64,000 nucleotides of DNA from Hondaea fermentalgiana. Lineage: Eukaryota > Sar > Bigyra > Thraustochytrida > Thraustochytriidae. The stretch is taken from contig NPFB01000133.1 in the NCBI GenBank assembly GCA_014084085.1, positions 1 to 64,000 on the forward strand. Direction: 5' to 3'. The notes beneath the pieces are model-generated. The model saw only the letters and a program-made list of their open reading frames with translations, was not told the DNA's origin and made no database searches. Shown here piece by piece: positions 29,781 through 40,500 of this stretch (the first letter of the stretch is position 1; every line of letters starts with the position of its first letter). Both the position numbers and the translations under genes were made by a program.

Positions 29781-30704
29781 TCAAAGTGGGCCGCGGGTCT
29801 CCTCATCCGAATCCGTGCCGCCGAGAAACTTGAAAGCGATGCCAAAATCTTTCGATCCATAGCCCTGCGCCACCATGATCTGGTACAGAGCGTGAGCGTT
29901 TTCACCCATGGGGATGGGCGCACCAATCTTCTTGGCAGCATCCGCGACGAGACCAAGGTCCTTGAGCATAAGTGCGGAGCCGAAGCCGTTCTCGTAGTCC
30001 CGCGCCGAAGGAACGCCCTCCATGACGCCAGGTGCAGGGTTGTAGGTGTCACTACTCCAGCAACGCGCGGTGGAAGTGTTCATGATGCCGGCCAGAACCT
30101 TGCGGTCAATGCCGAGGCGCGATCCGAGATTCATGGCTTCGCTGACGCCCAACATGGAGATGCCAAGAACAAGGTTGTTGCAAAGCTTGGCAACCTGGCC
30201 TGTGCCAATGTCGCCGCAATGGACAGTGCTCTTGCCCATGAGCGAGAGAATAGGCTCGCAGCGGGAGAACTCCTCGGGCTTGGCTCCAACCATAAATGTG
30301 AGCGTTCCAAGCTCGGCGCCTCCGACACCGCCCGAAACAGGAGCGTCCATAAACGTTGAGCCCTTGCTCACCACCTCGTCTGCCAGTGCGCGGGCCACAA
30401 TGGGATCGATCGTACTCGAGTCAATGCACAGAGAGCCCTTGGCCAACGTCTTGAGGACGCCCTCGTCGCCGAGGTAGGCGGTGCGAACGTGGTCGTTGTT
30501 GGGGAGCATCGTCAGGACCGTGTCGCACTGCTCCGCGAGCTCTGCCGGCGAGGATGCCGTCGTGCCGCCTTCTGCACGCAGGCGCTCGAGCGCCTGCTGC
30601 GCCACGTCGAAGCCGACCACGCCGCCTGAGCCCTTCTTGAGCAGGTTACACGCCATGTGGAACCCCATGTTGCCCAGGCCGATGACACCCACCTTGCCCG
30701 TCAT
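29781..30704 (-). CDS. HIBADH: 3-hydroxyisobutyrate dehydrogenase
   Basis: 307 residues from the only in-frame ATG, 30704. Seen: Rossmann NAD loop VGVIGLGNMGFHMA, substrate-binding loop DAPVSGGVGGAELGTLTFMVG-type segment, catalytic Lys in GTGQVAKLCNN, and KDLGLVADAA near the end. It oxidises 3-hydroxyisobutyrate to methylmalonate semialdehyde in valine breakdown, normally in mitochondria. No presequence follows the ATG. The frame stays open upstream for about 80 Arg/Gly-rich codons without an ATG, so a targeting sequence could come from an unseen exon or a non-ATG start. Confidence 0.93.
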   Translation of the reverse strand: MTGKVGVIGLGNMGFHMACNLLKKGSGGVVGFDVAQQALERLRAEGGTTASSPAELAEQCDTVLTMLPNNDHVRTAYLGDEGVLKTLAKGSLCIDSSTIDPIVARALADEVVSKGSTFMDAPVSGGVGGAELGTLTFMVGAKPEEFSRCEPILSLMGKSTVHCGDIGTGQVAKLCNNLVLGISMLGVSEAMNLGSRLGIDRKVLAGIMNTSTARCWSSDTYNPAPGVMEGVPSARDYENGFGSALMLKDLGLVADAAKKIGAPIPMGENAHALYQIMVAQGYGSKDFGIAFKFLGGTDSDEETRGPL

Positions 30705-31042
30705 CTTGGCGCCCCCTCTGCGTCCGCGTGCCTTCCGCTGCGCGCGCGGGCCCTCGGCCTCGCCTCTGCGTCCTCCCGCGTCCGCCGCGCCTCCAGGTCT
30801 CCGGCGTGCGCTGTCTCCGAGCTCGCTGGCGCCGAGTAAAAGCGGACTGTCGCCGCCTCGCGGGTCTCGCCAAGGCGTAGGACGGACAACTTGTCTCCTT
30901 GCCCCGGCACAAGCAGAGGTCAGGAACTTGCCCCGGGCCACAAAGTCTCTCTCGCTGTCATACTACTACATACAGGATGGCATTCACTGTCAGGATGGCC
31001 GCTGGCACCACGATGACTTGCGTGGCTGGTTGGTGGACGGCG

Positions 31043-31073
<31 letters not shown>

Positions 31074-32200
31074 GCAGAGCATGGGGTGCCAGGCAGGAGA
31101 GGACGGAGAGGGAAAGGTTGTCGCAGCAGAGGTGACGGTATAGCGGGTGCGGCGGCGGCCGCAGAACTTGCGTGGGAAAGGACCCGGAGCAGGAAATGGT
31201 GTGCGATAAGCGCATCTTTTGCCGGTAGCATAGCTTTCTGGGCGAGATGCTGATGATTAGAGAGCACCAGTGTGATGAGGATTCTCGACAGCATGGCAAG
31301 GCTGTGCGAGAAAAGAAAAAGAGTCCAAAGATTTTTTAGTGAATTTCAATATTTATAGGGGCGAGCGAGAGAGAACGATACTACAATGCTTGCATTGTTG
31401 TGGCACTACTAGGCTACTACCATCATCCACCAAAAAGTGGAACCCTTGCTTTGCCGCACCGCCAGTGCTACACTACATGCCATACTTATCCGCACAGTGA
31501 GCACGGGCCCATCGCCAACAAAGAGCCATCGCACTCGTCACTTTAAACACGGGCAGAGCCAGCGCTCCATCCTTCATCGGCTCCCGACGGCGACCCGTGC
31601 TTGTTGTCTGTGTGGCCGCCCTCGCAAAGATCTCTTTACGAAGACAGCGTCCAAGCTTGTCCTGCTCTTCGTGCGCGCTCGCCGCACCACGGCCGATCGA
31701 TCGATGCGTCGCGCGGTCTTCGTTCACGCAAGGCGGAGTCCTCCTCGGCGCGCACGAACGAACGAAGTTCGAGAAAGAAAGAGAGGAGACGGGGGCCCCC
31801 AAAAGGCGGGAATCGGGGGCCCGCGGGGGGATAGCAGGAATCGAGGCAAGTTCGCAGCGGCAGAGTCCGTTCGCCAGCAGCCGCCCGCGCCGCCGCCCCG
31901 CGCGTGAGGACACGCTCGCCCGCGCGGAAGCGGAGCCCGCGCGCAGACGGCCGCCGCCGCAGCCCCGCGCCAGCAAGCCCCGCGACCTGCGGCGCGCGAG
32001 GAGGGCCAAGAGGCGCCTTCCACGTGGCAGGTGGGCAGGGCAGCTGGAAAGGCAGAAAAGCGCGGCTTCTCCTTGTTGATTGAGATCGACGACGCGCAGC
32101 TCGCGCCGCAGCAGGCGGACGCGCGCAAGGCCGAGGAGCAGCTCCGAGGGGCCTCGAAGGAGAAGAAGCAGCGGGAGGAGGAGAGGCAAAGCGAAAGACG
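30705..32200. promoter_or_regulatory. Divergent intergenic region
   Basis: 1.5 kb between the heads of HIBADH and Sec63. It contains an (AGCA)n tract at 31042-31073, an AT-rich patch near 31320-31400 and GC-rich sequence toward Sec63. Arg/Pro-rich frames here (up to 238 codons) overlap on both strands and have no domain. Confidence 0.4.
31042..31073 (+). repeat. (AGCA)n microsatellite
   Basis: Seven to eight perfect tetranucleotide units. Confidence 0.9.
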
Positions 32201-34243
32201 ATGCCGCGTCTCGCGTATGATGACAGCGCAGCGCTGTACTTTGGGATCATGATGATCTTCTCGGCGCTGGTGCCGCTAACGTTTTCGTTCGTGCGCACCA
32301 CGCTGCACAAGTTGTCCGGGTCAGCCAGCTATTCGGCCTTCAAGCCGAGATCCTCGCTAGAGAAACGCAAGCTAGAGAAGATAGCGCAGGACCACAGCGC
32401 GCGCAAGATCATCGACAAGTCCTTTCTCACGCGTCTTGCGCTTCTCGCCGCAGGCTGGCTGCTGCTGGTGTTCCTGGTGAGCCAGACGGGAGAGCAGATC
32501 CAGCAGTTCGACCCATGGGAGGTTCTCGGCCTCAGCCAGGGAAGCACCAAGAAGCAAGTCAAGAAGGCATACCATGTCATGAACCTTCAGTACCATCCGG
32601 ATCGTCAGTTGGGCAAGTCCGCTGACGAAAAGGCCCTTGCAGCAACCATGTTGGAAAAGGTCCAAAACGCCTACAGCATTCTCACGGATGAGGAGGCCTA
32701 TGAGCGTTACATGAGCACCGGCAGCCCTGACGGTTCCAAGATGATGGAGGTGTCTGTTGGTCTGCCGTCGGCCCTCCTCGACAAAAAGTACCAAAACCTG
32801 GTTCTTGTCGTGTACCTTCTCATGCTCGTCGTGGCCATCCCCGTGGTGGTTGGCCGCTGGTACTCGAACTCGAAAAAGTTTGGCGACAAGCTTATTCTCA
32901 ACGACTCGTACAATCTCTTTATCCATTTGCTGGACAACAAGGTCACACTCGAGCAAATGCCAGAGATTCTCGCGCTTTCCGCAGAGTTCAGGGACCTGCC
33001 GGCTCGTTCTGCAGCAGAAGAGCAAGCGCTCGATGCCCTTCGCGACCGCATGGTCTCCGAAGGCCGCATGGAGAGGAATTCGCTGCCACTTGTGGCCAAG
33101 GCTAAGATGCTTGAGCGCTGGCCGGGCTGCGCTCGTGCCAAGACGCTCATCCACGCTCACCTTAACAGACTCACGGACGAGCTCTCGTCTGGACAGCGTG
33201 GGGACATTGATCGCATCTTGACGCAGTCGCGTATGCTCATTGATGCAATGTACGACACTGTGCTGGTACGTCGCAGCTTCAAGGGCGTGCGTGTGGTCGT
33301 CGAATTCGAGCAGCGCATCACACAAGCACTTTGGGTACTCGACTCATCGCTGCAGCAGCTTCCTCACTTTGGTAGGCTGGAGGCCAAACAAGCTTCGCTC
33401 GGCTCGTCGCCCATCAAAACCATCAAGGACTTTATGGCGGCCCCGGAGCAACCGGCTCTTGGGCCCGGCAGAAAGAAGGGAATGTCAAGTCTCTCGGACA
33501 GTCAGGTCCACGATGTGGCAGAGGTGACTCGCTTGCTTCCAGACGTCAACTTCAAAGTTACCATTGGTGTCATCTCGCACGAGAACCCGGACGGTACGCT
33601 TGAGTTCGAAGATCAAGCGCAAGAGGGTGATATTATGACAGCGTACTTTGAGCTCGAAAGGTTACACGTTCCGCACGACGAGGCCGATTTTCCCGTTCAC
33701 GCGCCATTTCTTCCTTTTACGAAGCCGGAAAAGTGGTCTGTCATCTTCCACCGCCCGGGCGACATGCAGGTCATGGCGCACGTCTTTCTCCAGGGATCTT
33801 CGCGTACGCTGCGCGGCCGGACACAGTTTCCTAGCAAGGGTTTTCTCAAACCCAAACAGGAATACAAGTTCGGCTTCACGCTGCTCTGTCACGCTTATGT
33901 CGACTTTGACGAAAAGGTGACGCAAACTGTGTCGATCCAGCCGGAAGGCTTTGTCAAGCCCAAAGAGATCCACCCCGAGGATCTTGAGCTCGACAACGAA
34001 CCCACCTTGTTCGAGGAGGCCTTTGGGAAGGCCGTCCAGTCCGAGGACTCTGATTTTGCAGACAGCGACGACGAAGAGGATGCCGATGAGACTGACGCAG
34101 CCTCCGAGTCGGCCAACGCTGTTCGCAAGCGCGTGACGAAGGCAAAGGCCGCAAAGAAGAGTGGGGCAGATGACCTTGCCGTGGACGACGACGACGATGA
34201 TGACTTTGAGACTATTGAGGCGGACACCAAGAAGAGCAAGTAA
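32201..34243 (+). CDS. SEC63: Sec63, J-domain component of the ER translocon
   Basis: 680 residues, ATG at 32201. Three membrane helices at about 13-32, 77-94 and 198-217. The J domain lies between the second and third (about 103-173) with an intact HPD (YHPDRQ, 132-134), the Sec63 topology that places it in the ER lumen. The Brl-type region follows (about 225-600). The C-terminus is a long acidic tail (SDDEEDADE, VDDDDDDDFETIE), as in Sec63 proteins that contact Sec62. It works with Sec61 and BiP in protein import into the ER. Confidence 0.95.
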   Translation: MPRLAYDDSAALYFGIMMIFSALVPLTFSFVRTTLHKLSGSASYSAFKPRSSLEKRKLEKIAQDHSARKIIDKSFLTRLALLAAGWLLLVFLVSQTGEQIQQFDPWEVLGLSQGSTKKQVKKAYHVMNLQYHPDRQLGKSADEKALAATMLEKVQNAYSILTDEEAYERYMSTGSPDGSKMMEVSVGLPSALLDKKYQNLVLVVYLLMLVVAIPVVVGRWYSNSKKFGDKLILNDSYNLFIHLLDNKVTLEQMPEILALSAEFRDLPARSAAEEQALDALRDRMVSEGRMERNSLPLVAKAKMLERWPGCARAKTLIHAHLNRLTDELSSGQRGDIDRILTQSRMLIDAMYDTVLVRRSFKGVRVVVEFEQRITQALWVLDSSLQQLPHFGRLEAKQASLGSSPIKTIKDFMAAPEQPALGPGRKKGMSSLSDSQVHDVAEVTRLLPDVNFKVTIGVISHENPDGTLEFEDQAQEGDIMTAYFELERLHVPHDEADFPVHAPFLPFTKPEKWSVIFHRPGDMQVMAHVFLQGSSRTLRGRTQFPSKGFLKPKQEYKFGFTLLCHAYVDFDEKVTQTVSIQPEGFVKPKEIHPEDLELDNEPTLFEEAFGKAVQSEDSDFADSDDEEDADETDAASESANAVRKRVTKAKAAKKSGADDLAVDDDDDDDFETIEADTKKSK

Positions 34244-34828
34244 TTTACGTTTACGTTTTCTTTTTCCTGTTTCCTGGAATGTGTCCAGAGACTCGTTTCC
34301 TTGGGCAGTGGCAGTATTGGTTTGCTTGTTTGGTTGGTTGGGAACTAGTCCTGTGGGGCGATGCGCTCTGTTCGGATCTGCCTCGTCCTCGAAAGTGGTA
34401 CCCGGTTGGCTGGTTGCTTCTATAAGAATGGCCTTTCTCTCCTTGCTTCTGCTCGCAATGAAGAAACAACCGATGCAGAGAACAGCAAGATCGCTCTGGC
34501 TCGCCCATGCGTTGAATAAGGCAGCTGGCATCAAGATTTGCCGCGAATGACAGAGACACACAAGGGGCACTCACTGACATATAGGGAAGAAAAAAAGTAT
34601 TTGACACGCCTACAGTCTTATGTATGAGGCTATGTGAATTTGAAGAAGAAATAGGCCAAGCCGGCCAACCATCAGCCAATAATATCCTCGTTTCTACAAT
34701 CATGTGCAAGACGGACCCAGTCGCGGCCTAAACAAAGAAAATCAAAAGTAGGCCTCCGCCGTGCGTTCAATTCACAAAAATAAATCCTACCTAGAAGTCA
34801 ATCGATGTCCAATGCTGCAATACATGGA
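34244..34828. other. Convergent 3' region, no gene
   Basis: AT-richer than the flanking coding sequence. Frames under about 150 codons, no domain. Confidence 0.5.
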
Positions 34829-36778
34829 TCATACAACGCGGTATGAAGACTCGGCCGTTACCGTTCTCGACACGAACGGATCGTAGAGATGGACGTGGTA
34901 AACCTTGCCTTTACCGTCGAGCCGGAGCCGGATCGCCTTCGGCACAGTCTCCGGGTTTGCTGCCTTGAGTAAAAAGTACCATACCGCCTGCTTCTTTATC
35001 GCAGCTACTGTGTACGCTACCTCAGGGCTGTCGGCGCTCCAGCGAATCTTAATATTGGAGCCAACTAATCCTGTCAGTGTTGGGTGATTTGGGGCTTGGC
35101 CGATGAACTTTGGGTCGAAAATATGGCTTGGCAAGTTTTCAAGAGTCACTGGTCGCGCAGGATGTACGCCAGCATCCTTCTCGGAGATGGAAGATTTTTT
35201 AGCGATGCGCGGACGTTTGCTTCCAGGTGCTGGACTCTTGGGTTCTGAGGCGGACAAGTCGATCGCCACAACATCACTCAGGTCGCTCCCGCTCTCTTCT
35301 TCCTCATCATCAAGATCGAGATTGATGACCGCTCGCTTCTTTGCGGGCGTCGCAGGCATGGCTGCAAGTGGCCTTTTTGTCGGCCATTGTAGAGTTCCAT
35401 TCTTGCTTGGCGCAGGGTTCTTGTCCTTTTTTCCGACTTGCTTCGAAGCAGCGACCGCCCCAGTTTTTGTTGGGGAACTCATTGCGCGAGTCGTGGTCAC
35501 CGCTTTCGATGTCTTTGACGCAGATTTGCTCGTTTCTGTACTTTCCACGATGTCCACCTCATCCGAGACAGCTTCTCCCGCCGCTGGCGACGTCGCCTCT
35601 TTTCTTGCTGGAGAGCTTGCTTGTGCTGGTGCACTGGCAACATTATCGCTTTTTGCGGAAGCAGGAGCCTTGACCACATTGTTGGCTTCGAGAAGTGTGC
35701 GTTGATTGTTCACAGCGTGAGAAGTTGGAGTTTGGCCCGCGCGGATTACAGGGGACGAAAGTCCACGCGGAGGTACAGAGCTAGCTGTTGTGGTGCTTGA
35801 CGTAGAGCTCGAGCTCGTAAGTCTCCGTTTTCGAAGCAGCTCGTGTTTGCTAAGAACACGAGGCCCAGCGCTCGACCTTCGACGAGAGTTACTTTCACTC
35901 TTGTCGTCCTCAGAGTCCGATGAAGCAGATTCCTCGACAGTTTTGGGGATAGGTTCAAAGGTCATCGCGGCAGAAGAGAGCGCAGCCACAAGAGATTGAG
36001 ATTGAGATTGCTTGTTCTGGCTCGGTGCTGCGGACATTGGTGCATCCTCCTTTGGAGGAAGCGCATATGAAGCTAGGGTGCTCTCTTTCCATTTCTGTTG
36101 GAGCGCTTCAAGGGTGTCCTTTGAAGTTTTGGTGGCCTCTGCAGAGCGTAGAGACGTGACTTCCATGACGGACTTTTCTTCCTCCTCAATGCGCACAATG
36201 AAGTCTTCCAGCCGCTGGTTCAGCATTGGGAAAATGCGAGAAAAGTACATGACCATGCGCTTGATGTCCCGGTCCGTCAGCACATCGAGCTCACTTCCTC
36301 GCGTACCAATTTGCTCGAAAGTCTCGGCGAGCACCTTTCCACCGGCCTCGATTACTCCTGATAGCTCTGCCAGTAGAAGGTGGGAGTTGCCAATCTTATC
36401 GAACATTTGCAAGAGCTCTTCTGGAATGCTAACCTTCTCGTCTGAGGATTTTGCAAGTTGGCTTGTGATTTGGCGCGTGAGCAACCTTTTTTGTGTGTCG
36501 AACTCCTCAACTACCGTGGCGCGCTCGATGGCCAAGGCTTCCATCTTGGCAAGCTCATCGTATCGGTGTTTTGCCACTTTTTCGCGGCCCTCCCACTTGG
36601 TTTCCCGCGCGAGCAGCCGGTCAAGTTTAGTGCGCAGGGCCGGCTCACGGTCGCGCGTTTCTGAGATGGCCGCGAGTTGCTGCTCTGACACTAAGAGGCA
36701 TGCCCGGAGCTCTCTCCGCGCCGTCGTGAGCAGTTCCGCTACCTTCGCTGGCACGGGTGGGCCCTTCTTTGCCGCCAT
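34829..36778 (-). CDS. Unknown, probably nuclear protein with coiled-coil N-terminus
   Basis: 649 residues, ATG at 36778. Residues 1-260 are charged and helical (coiled-coil-like). Residues 260-520 are Ser/Thr/Ala/Pro-rich with basic clusters (KKRAVINL, SKRPRIAKKS) beside acidic stretches (LDLDDEEEESGSDLSD), a pattern seen in nuclear proteins. The last 100 residues form a compact, more conserved-looking domain with Trp and aromatic residues (IKIRWSADSP, AVWYFLLKAANPETVPKAI). I do not recognise the family. Confidence 0.8.
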   Translation of the reverse strand: MAAKKGPPVPAKVAELLTTARRELRACLLVSEQQLAAISETRDREPALRTKLDRLLARETKWEGREKVAKHRYDELAKMEALAIERATVVEEFDTQKRLLTRQITSQLAKSSDEKVSIPEELLQMFDKIGNSHLLLAELSGVIEAGGKVLAETFEQIGTRGSELDVLTDRDIKRMVMYFSRIFPMLNQRLEDFIVRIEEEEKSVMEVTSLRSAEATKTSKDTLEALQQKWKESTLASYALPPKEDAPMSAAPSQNKQSQSQSLVAALSSAAMTFEPIPKTVEESASSDSEDDKSESNSRRRSSAGPRVLSKHELLRKRRLTSSSSTSSTTTASSVPPRGLSSPVIRAGQTPTSHAVNNQRTLLEANNVVKAPASAKSDNVASAPAQASSPARKEATSPAAGEAVSDEVDIVESTETSKSASKTSKAVTTTRAMSSPTKTGAVAASKQVGKKDKNPAPSKNGTLQWPTKRPLAAMPATPAKKRAVINLDLDDEEEESGSDLSDVVAIDLSASEPKSPAPGSKRPRIAKKSSISEKDAGVHPARPVTLENLPSHIFDPKFIGQAPNHPTLTGLVGSNIKIRWSADSPEVAYTVAAIKKQAVWYFLLKAANPETVPKAIRLRLDGKGKVYHVHLYDPFVSRTVTAESSYRVV

Positions 36779-37507
36779 CGTGCCTGTCGCCCCCCGCGCA
36801 CGCGCGCGGTCTCCGGTCCCTCCGCGACCTCGAAGAAACAGATTTGGCGAACCTAACGATCTTGCAAAATTTCCATCTCACAGTCAACCCAAGTCGTCCC
36901 AGTGCTCATAAAACTTATGGCGATCTCAAGGACGATCTCATCGGCCGACAGGATCGTTGGTGGTGAAAGCCCCGAGTCTCTGAGATCCTTGAGTTAGGCC
37001 TAGTAAAAAGTATGTCAGACGTCAGACGAGGTATGGAATGGTGAGTGAAGCGCGAGCGAGTATGATTGAGGTCTTTACGACGCGAACTCTCTTTGTCGTG
37101 GCACGGTAGCAGAGCCACGGAACCGACATATTTCTTGTACGTGCAAGTAAGCGACAGTGGTTACGAACAGCTCTCTCCGCCAAAAACCAGGTCACCATCA
37201 AGGTTCGGTGGACTTCTTCAAAGAAATTTGCAAAGAGGACGGCCGGGAGAAAGAATCGCTCGATCCGAGATCGCTTCGCATGTCTTTGTTACTTGCCATG
37301 CCATGCCATGCCATGCCATGCCATGCCATGCCATGCCGAGCGAAACCAAGTCAAGCCAAGCCAAATTAAGAGATCGACCAGCTTTTGTCACTTCGTGATC
37401 GATCATCCAGTTGGAAATGCTATTGCGATGGGTCTCGCTCGAAAGAGTCACAGCCGCCCGGACAGCTCGCTCCGCAATCACAATTCGCGACAGCCAAGAA
37501 AGGCAAA
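36779..37507. promoter_or_regulatory. Divergent intergenic region
   Basis: Between the unknown nuclear-type gene and the acyl-CoA carboxylase gene. It carries a CCATG pentanucleotide array. The frame is open into the carboxylase from 37385 but without an ATG before 37508. Confidence 0.5.
37296..37335 (+). repeat. (CCATG)8 pentanucleotide array
   Basis: Eight perfect tandem CCATG units, about 170 bases before the carboxylase start. Each unit contains an ATG, so if transcribed the array would add upstream ATGs to the leader. Confidence 0.95.
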
Positions 37508-40500
37508 ATGCGCTTGGTGTCGGCTGCGACGTCGGCGACGGGCAGGGCACGGGCTGCTGGGGCAGGGCCAAGCGCCCGACAGATAGCGCCGAGCGTCTTG
37601 GCTGCGCGGGTCGCAAGGGTAGGACCGCATGAGAAGCTCAGGTCCGTCCTCACCGTGCCAAGGAATAGCGGCGGCAGCAGCAGCAGCAACAGAACTCGAG
37701 GCCTCGCAAGCATGACCACGAGCGGCGACGCCCCCGCGAGAGCGAGCGTGCTCGTGGCAAACAGAGGAGAGATTGCCGTCAGAGTCATCCGGGCTGCCCA
37801 AGAGCTCGGACTCCGGACTGTCGCAATATATGATGCGGACGACGAGGCGCTCGCGCTGCACGTCCAAACTGCAGACGAGGCCGTCCAATGCGACTACCTG
37901 GACCCTGAAGCAATTGTGGGCGTAGCCAAAGATATCGGCGCTGCCCTTGTCCATCCCGGGTATGGTTTTCTCTCGGAGAAACCTGAGTTCGCGAGCAAAC
38001 TCGCGGACGCAGGCATCAAGTTTGTCGGTCCCTCTGCTGCAAATCTTGAGCTCTTTGGAAATAAGCTTGAAGCACGCAAGCTCGCCCAAGCCAATCGCGT
38101 CCCCGTGCTCCCAGGAAGTAACACTCTCTTGCGCGACGCCGACTCCATTGCAGCGTGCATGCGCGAACAGGGGCTCGACTTTCCCATCATGCTCAAAGAT
38201 CCCTGGGGTGGTGGCGGAAGAGGAATTGTTCGCGTTGATCGAATGGAGGATCTAAAGGACGCAGTTCAACAAACTCTTGTTCACGAAAATGGCGTTTTGT
38301 TGGAAACGTGCTGGACGGGCGTGCAACACATCGAAGTCCAAATTCTCGGTGATGGCCGCGAAGTGGTCCACCTCGGAGACCGGGATTGCTCCATCCAAAG
38401 CAGGCGCAACCAAAAGGTCGTGGAGATTGCACCCGCATTCACCATTTCAGACAGTCTGCGAGCTCGTCTTGCAGACGATGCCCGCCGCATTGCAGCTCAC
38501 GTCTCGTACGAGGGCGCAGGGACGGTTGAATTTCTCGTTCGGGGCGACGAATACGTCTTTCTCGAAGTCAACCCCCGTGTCCAGGTCGAACACACCGTTT
38601 CGGAGGAGGTCACTGGCGTTGACATTGTACAGGCGCAGCTGCGCATTGCTCAAAACGAATCGCTTCATGACATTGGCATCCCTGGCCAAGACGCGGTGCA
38701 CATTCAAGGCTTTGCAATTCAGGGCCGCGTATGTCTTGACACGGAAACCGCAAACCCCTCTTGGTCGCTTGGCGCCCTCCGCGAGCCTGCTGGACCGGGC
38801 GTCCGGGTAGACTCCTGCTTGCAAGAAGGTGTGACTCCAGGGCTCCGCTTTGATCCGCTTGTGGCCAAGGTCGTTTGTCGTGCGGGGACGTGGCCAGCCG
38901 CAGTCGCGCGCTTCCAACGAGCAATGGGTGTGTTTGCCACGCAGAATCTTTCCACTAACGCCAGTCTTTTGCGCGCAATTGCTGCACACAAAGAGTTTGC
39001 CGCGGGCAAGATTATGCCAACCACCTTTTTGGCAGATCACGACCAAACATTGCGCTCCGAAGCTGCTAAACTCAGTGATAAGCTCCCATCGCACGGAGCT
39101 CAACACGCGACGAGCCCAAGAGATGATCCCTCCAAAGCAGACGCCGCCTCGACGTCAAGTGTGCCAGAAGGTCTTGTCACGGTGGCCGTCGACTTTCCTG
39201 CGAGCGTGAGCGCCCTCCATGTGGCAGAAGGTGCCGAAGTGAGTGAGGGTGACGCAATTTGTACCGTGACGGCCATGAAGATGGACACGATTTTGCGCGC
39301 CCCTGTCTCGGGCACGATCGAGTCGCTGCACGTGCGCAAGGGCTCGCTCTTGGCCAATCCTGGCGACAGTGTTGCGTGGATTCGGCCCGCATCTGCTTCG
39401 GAAGCAGATCAAAGGTCGCGCCAAGGCAAGAGTGCTGCGCTTGAGGAGCATGAAGCTGAGCTTGCGCGCGCGCGCAAGCTTCGCGATGAAATTCTGCGTG
39501 CTCGGGACATTGCTGCTGAGATGGGAGGTCCTGACAACGTGAAACGTCATCACGAGCGTGGCCGACTCACTATTCGCGAACGCATTGATGGTATGCTCGA
39601 CGCGTCGAGCTTTCGAGAAATGGGCCGTGCCGCCCCTGGAAACTTTGTGGTAGGAACCGGCCGCGTGCAAGAGAGGCCCGTTGTTGTAGGTGGCGAAGAC
39701 TTCACCATCAGTGGTGGAAGTCCCACTTTTGCAGGTCTGCGCAAGTCCGTTTACGTCGAAACGCTGGCTCTGCAGCTACGCGTGCCTCTGATTCGGCTGC
39801 ATGAGGGTGGTGGTGGATCTGTGGCAGGAGCAGGCGGAAAAGATTCCTCAGACGATAAAAACGGAAACGGCCTTCCCAAACCGCAAGGCGATGCCGTATA
39901 CAATCGCCCACGATTCGAGTCCGTGCGCAAGGTGCTCGATACGGTGCCGGTGGCTTGTGCCGCCCTCGGACCTGTGGCGGGTCTGCCAGCCTCTCGACTT
40001 GTGGCGAGCCATTTTTCCGTCATGACTGAAAATGCTCAAGTGCTCATTGCAGGGCCGCAAGTTGTACAACGCGCGCTGGGATATGAAACGACAAAGGAAA
40101 AGCTGGGTGGACCAGAGGTGCACCTTGCAAGCGGCGTGGTTGACAATCTAGCCTCGAGTGAAGAGGACGCCTTTGCGCAGATATCTCGTTTTCTCTCGTA
40201 TTTGCCGACTTGCGTCGGCGAGGTGCCTCCAGTCGACAACACAGGAGCAGACCCACGCGACCGTCAAGACGAAGAACTTCTCACCGCCGTCTCGTCTTTG
40301 CACCGTCGCCAAGTATACGATGTCCGTCAAGATATAATGGAGCGGGTTGTTGACCGCGGTTCGCTCTTCGAGATGACTCCGCACTTTGGCCCTGGCATTG
40401 TGACGGCATTGGCCCGCATTGCAGGTAAACCTGTTGGAATCATCGCTAATGACTGCAAGTTTCATGGAGGTGCCATGACTGCTGACGGGGCGCGCAAGAC

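Noticed and set aside
37290..37340. CRISPR-like regular repeat
   Set aside because: It is a simple pentanucleotide microsatellite without spacers, in a eukaryotic context.
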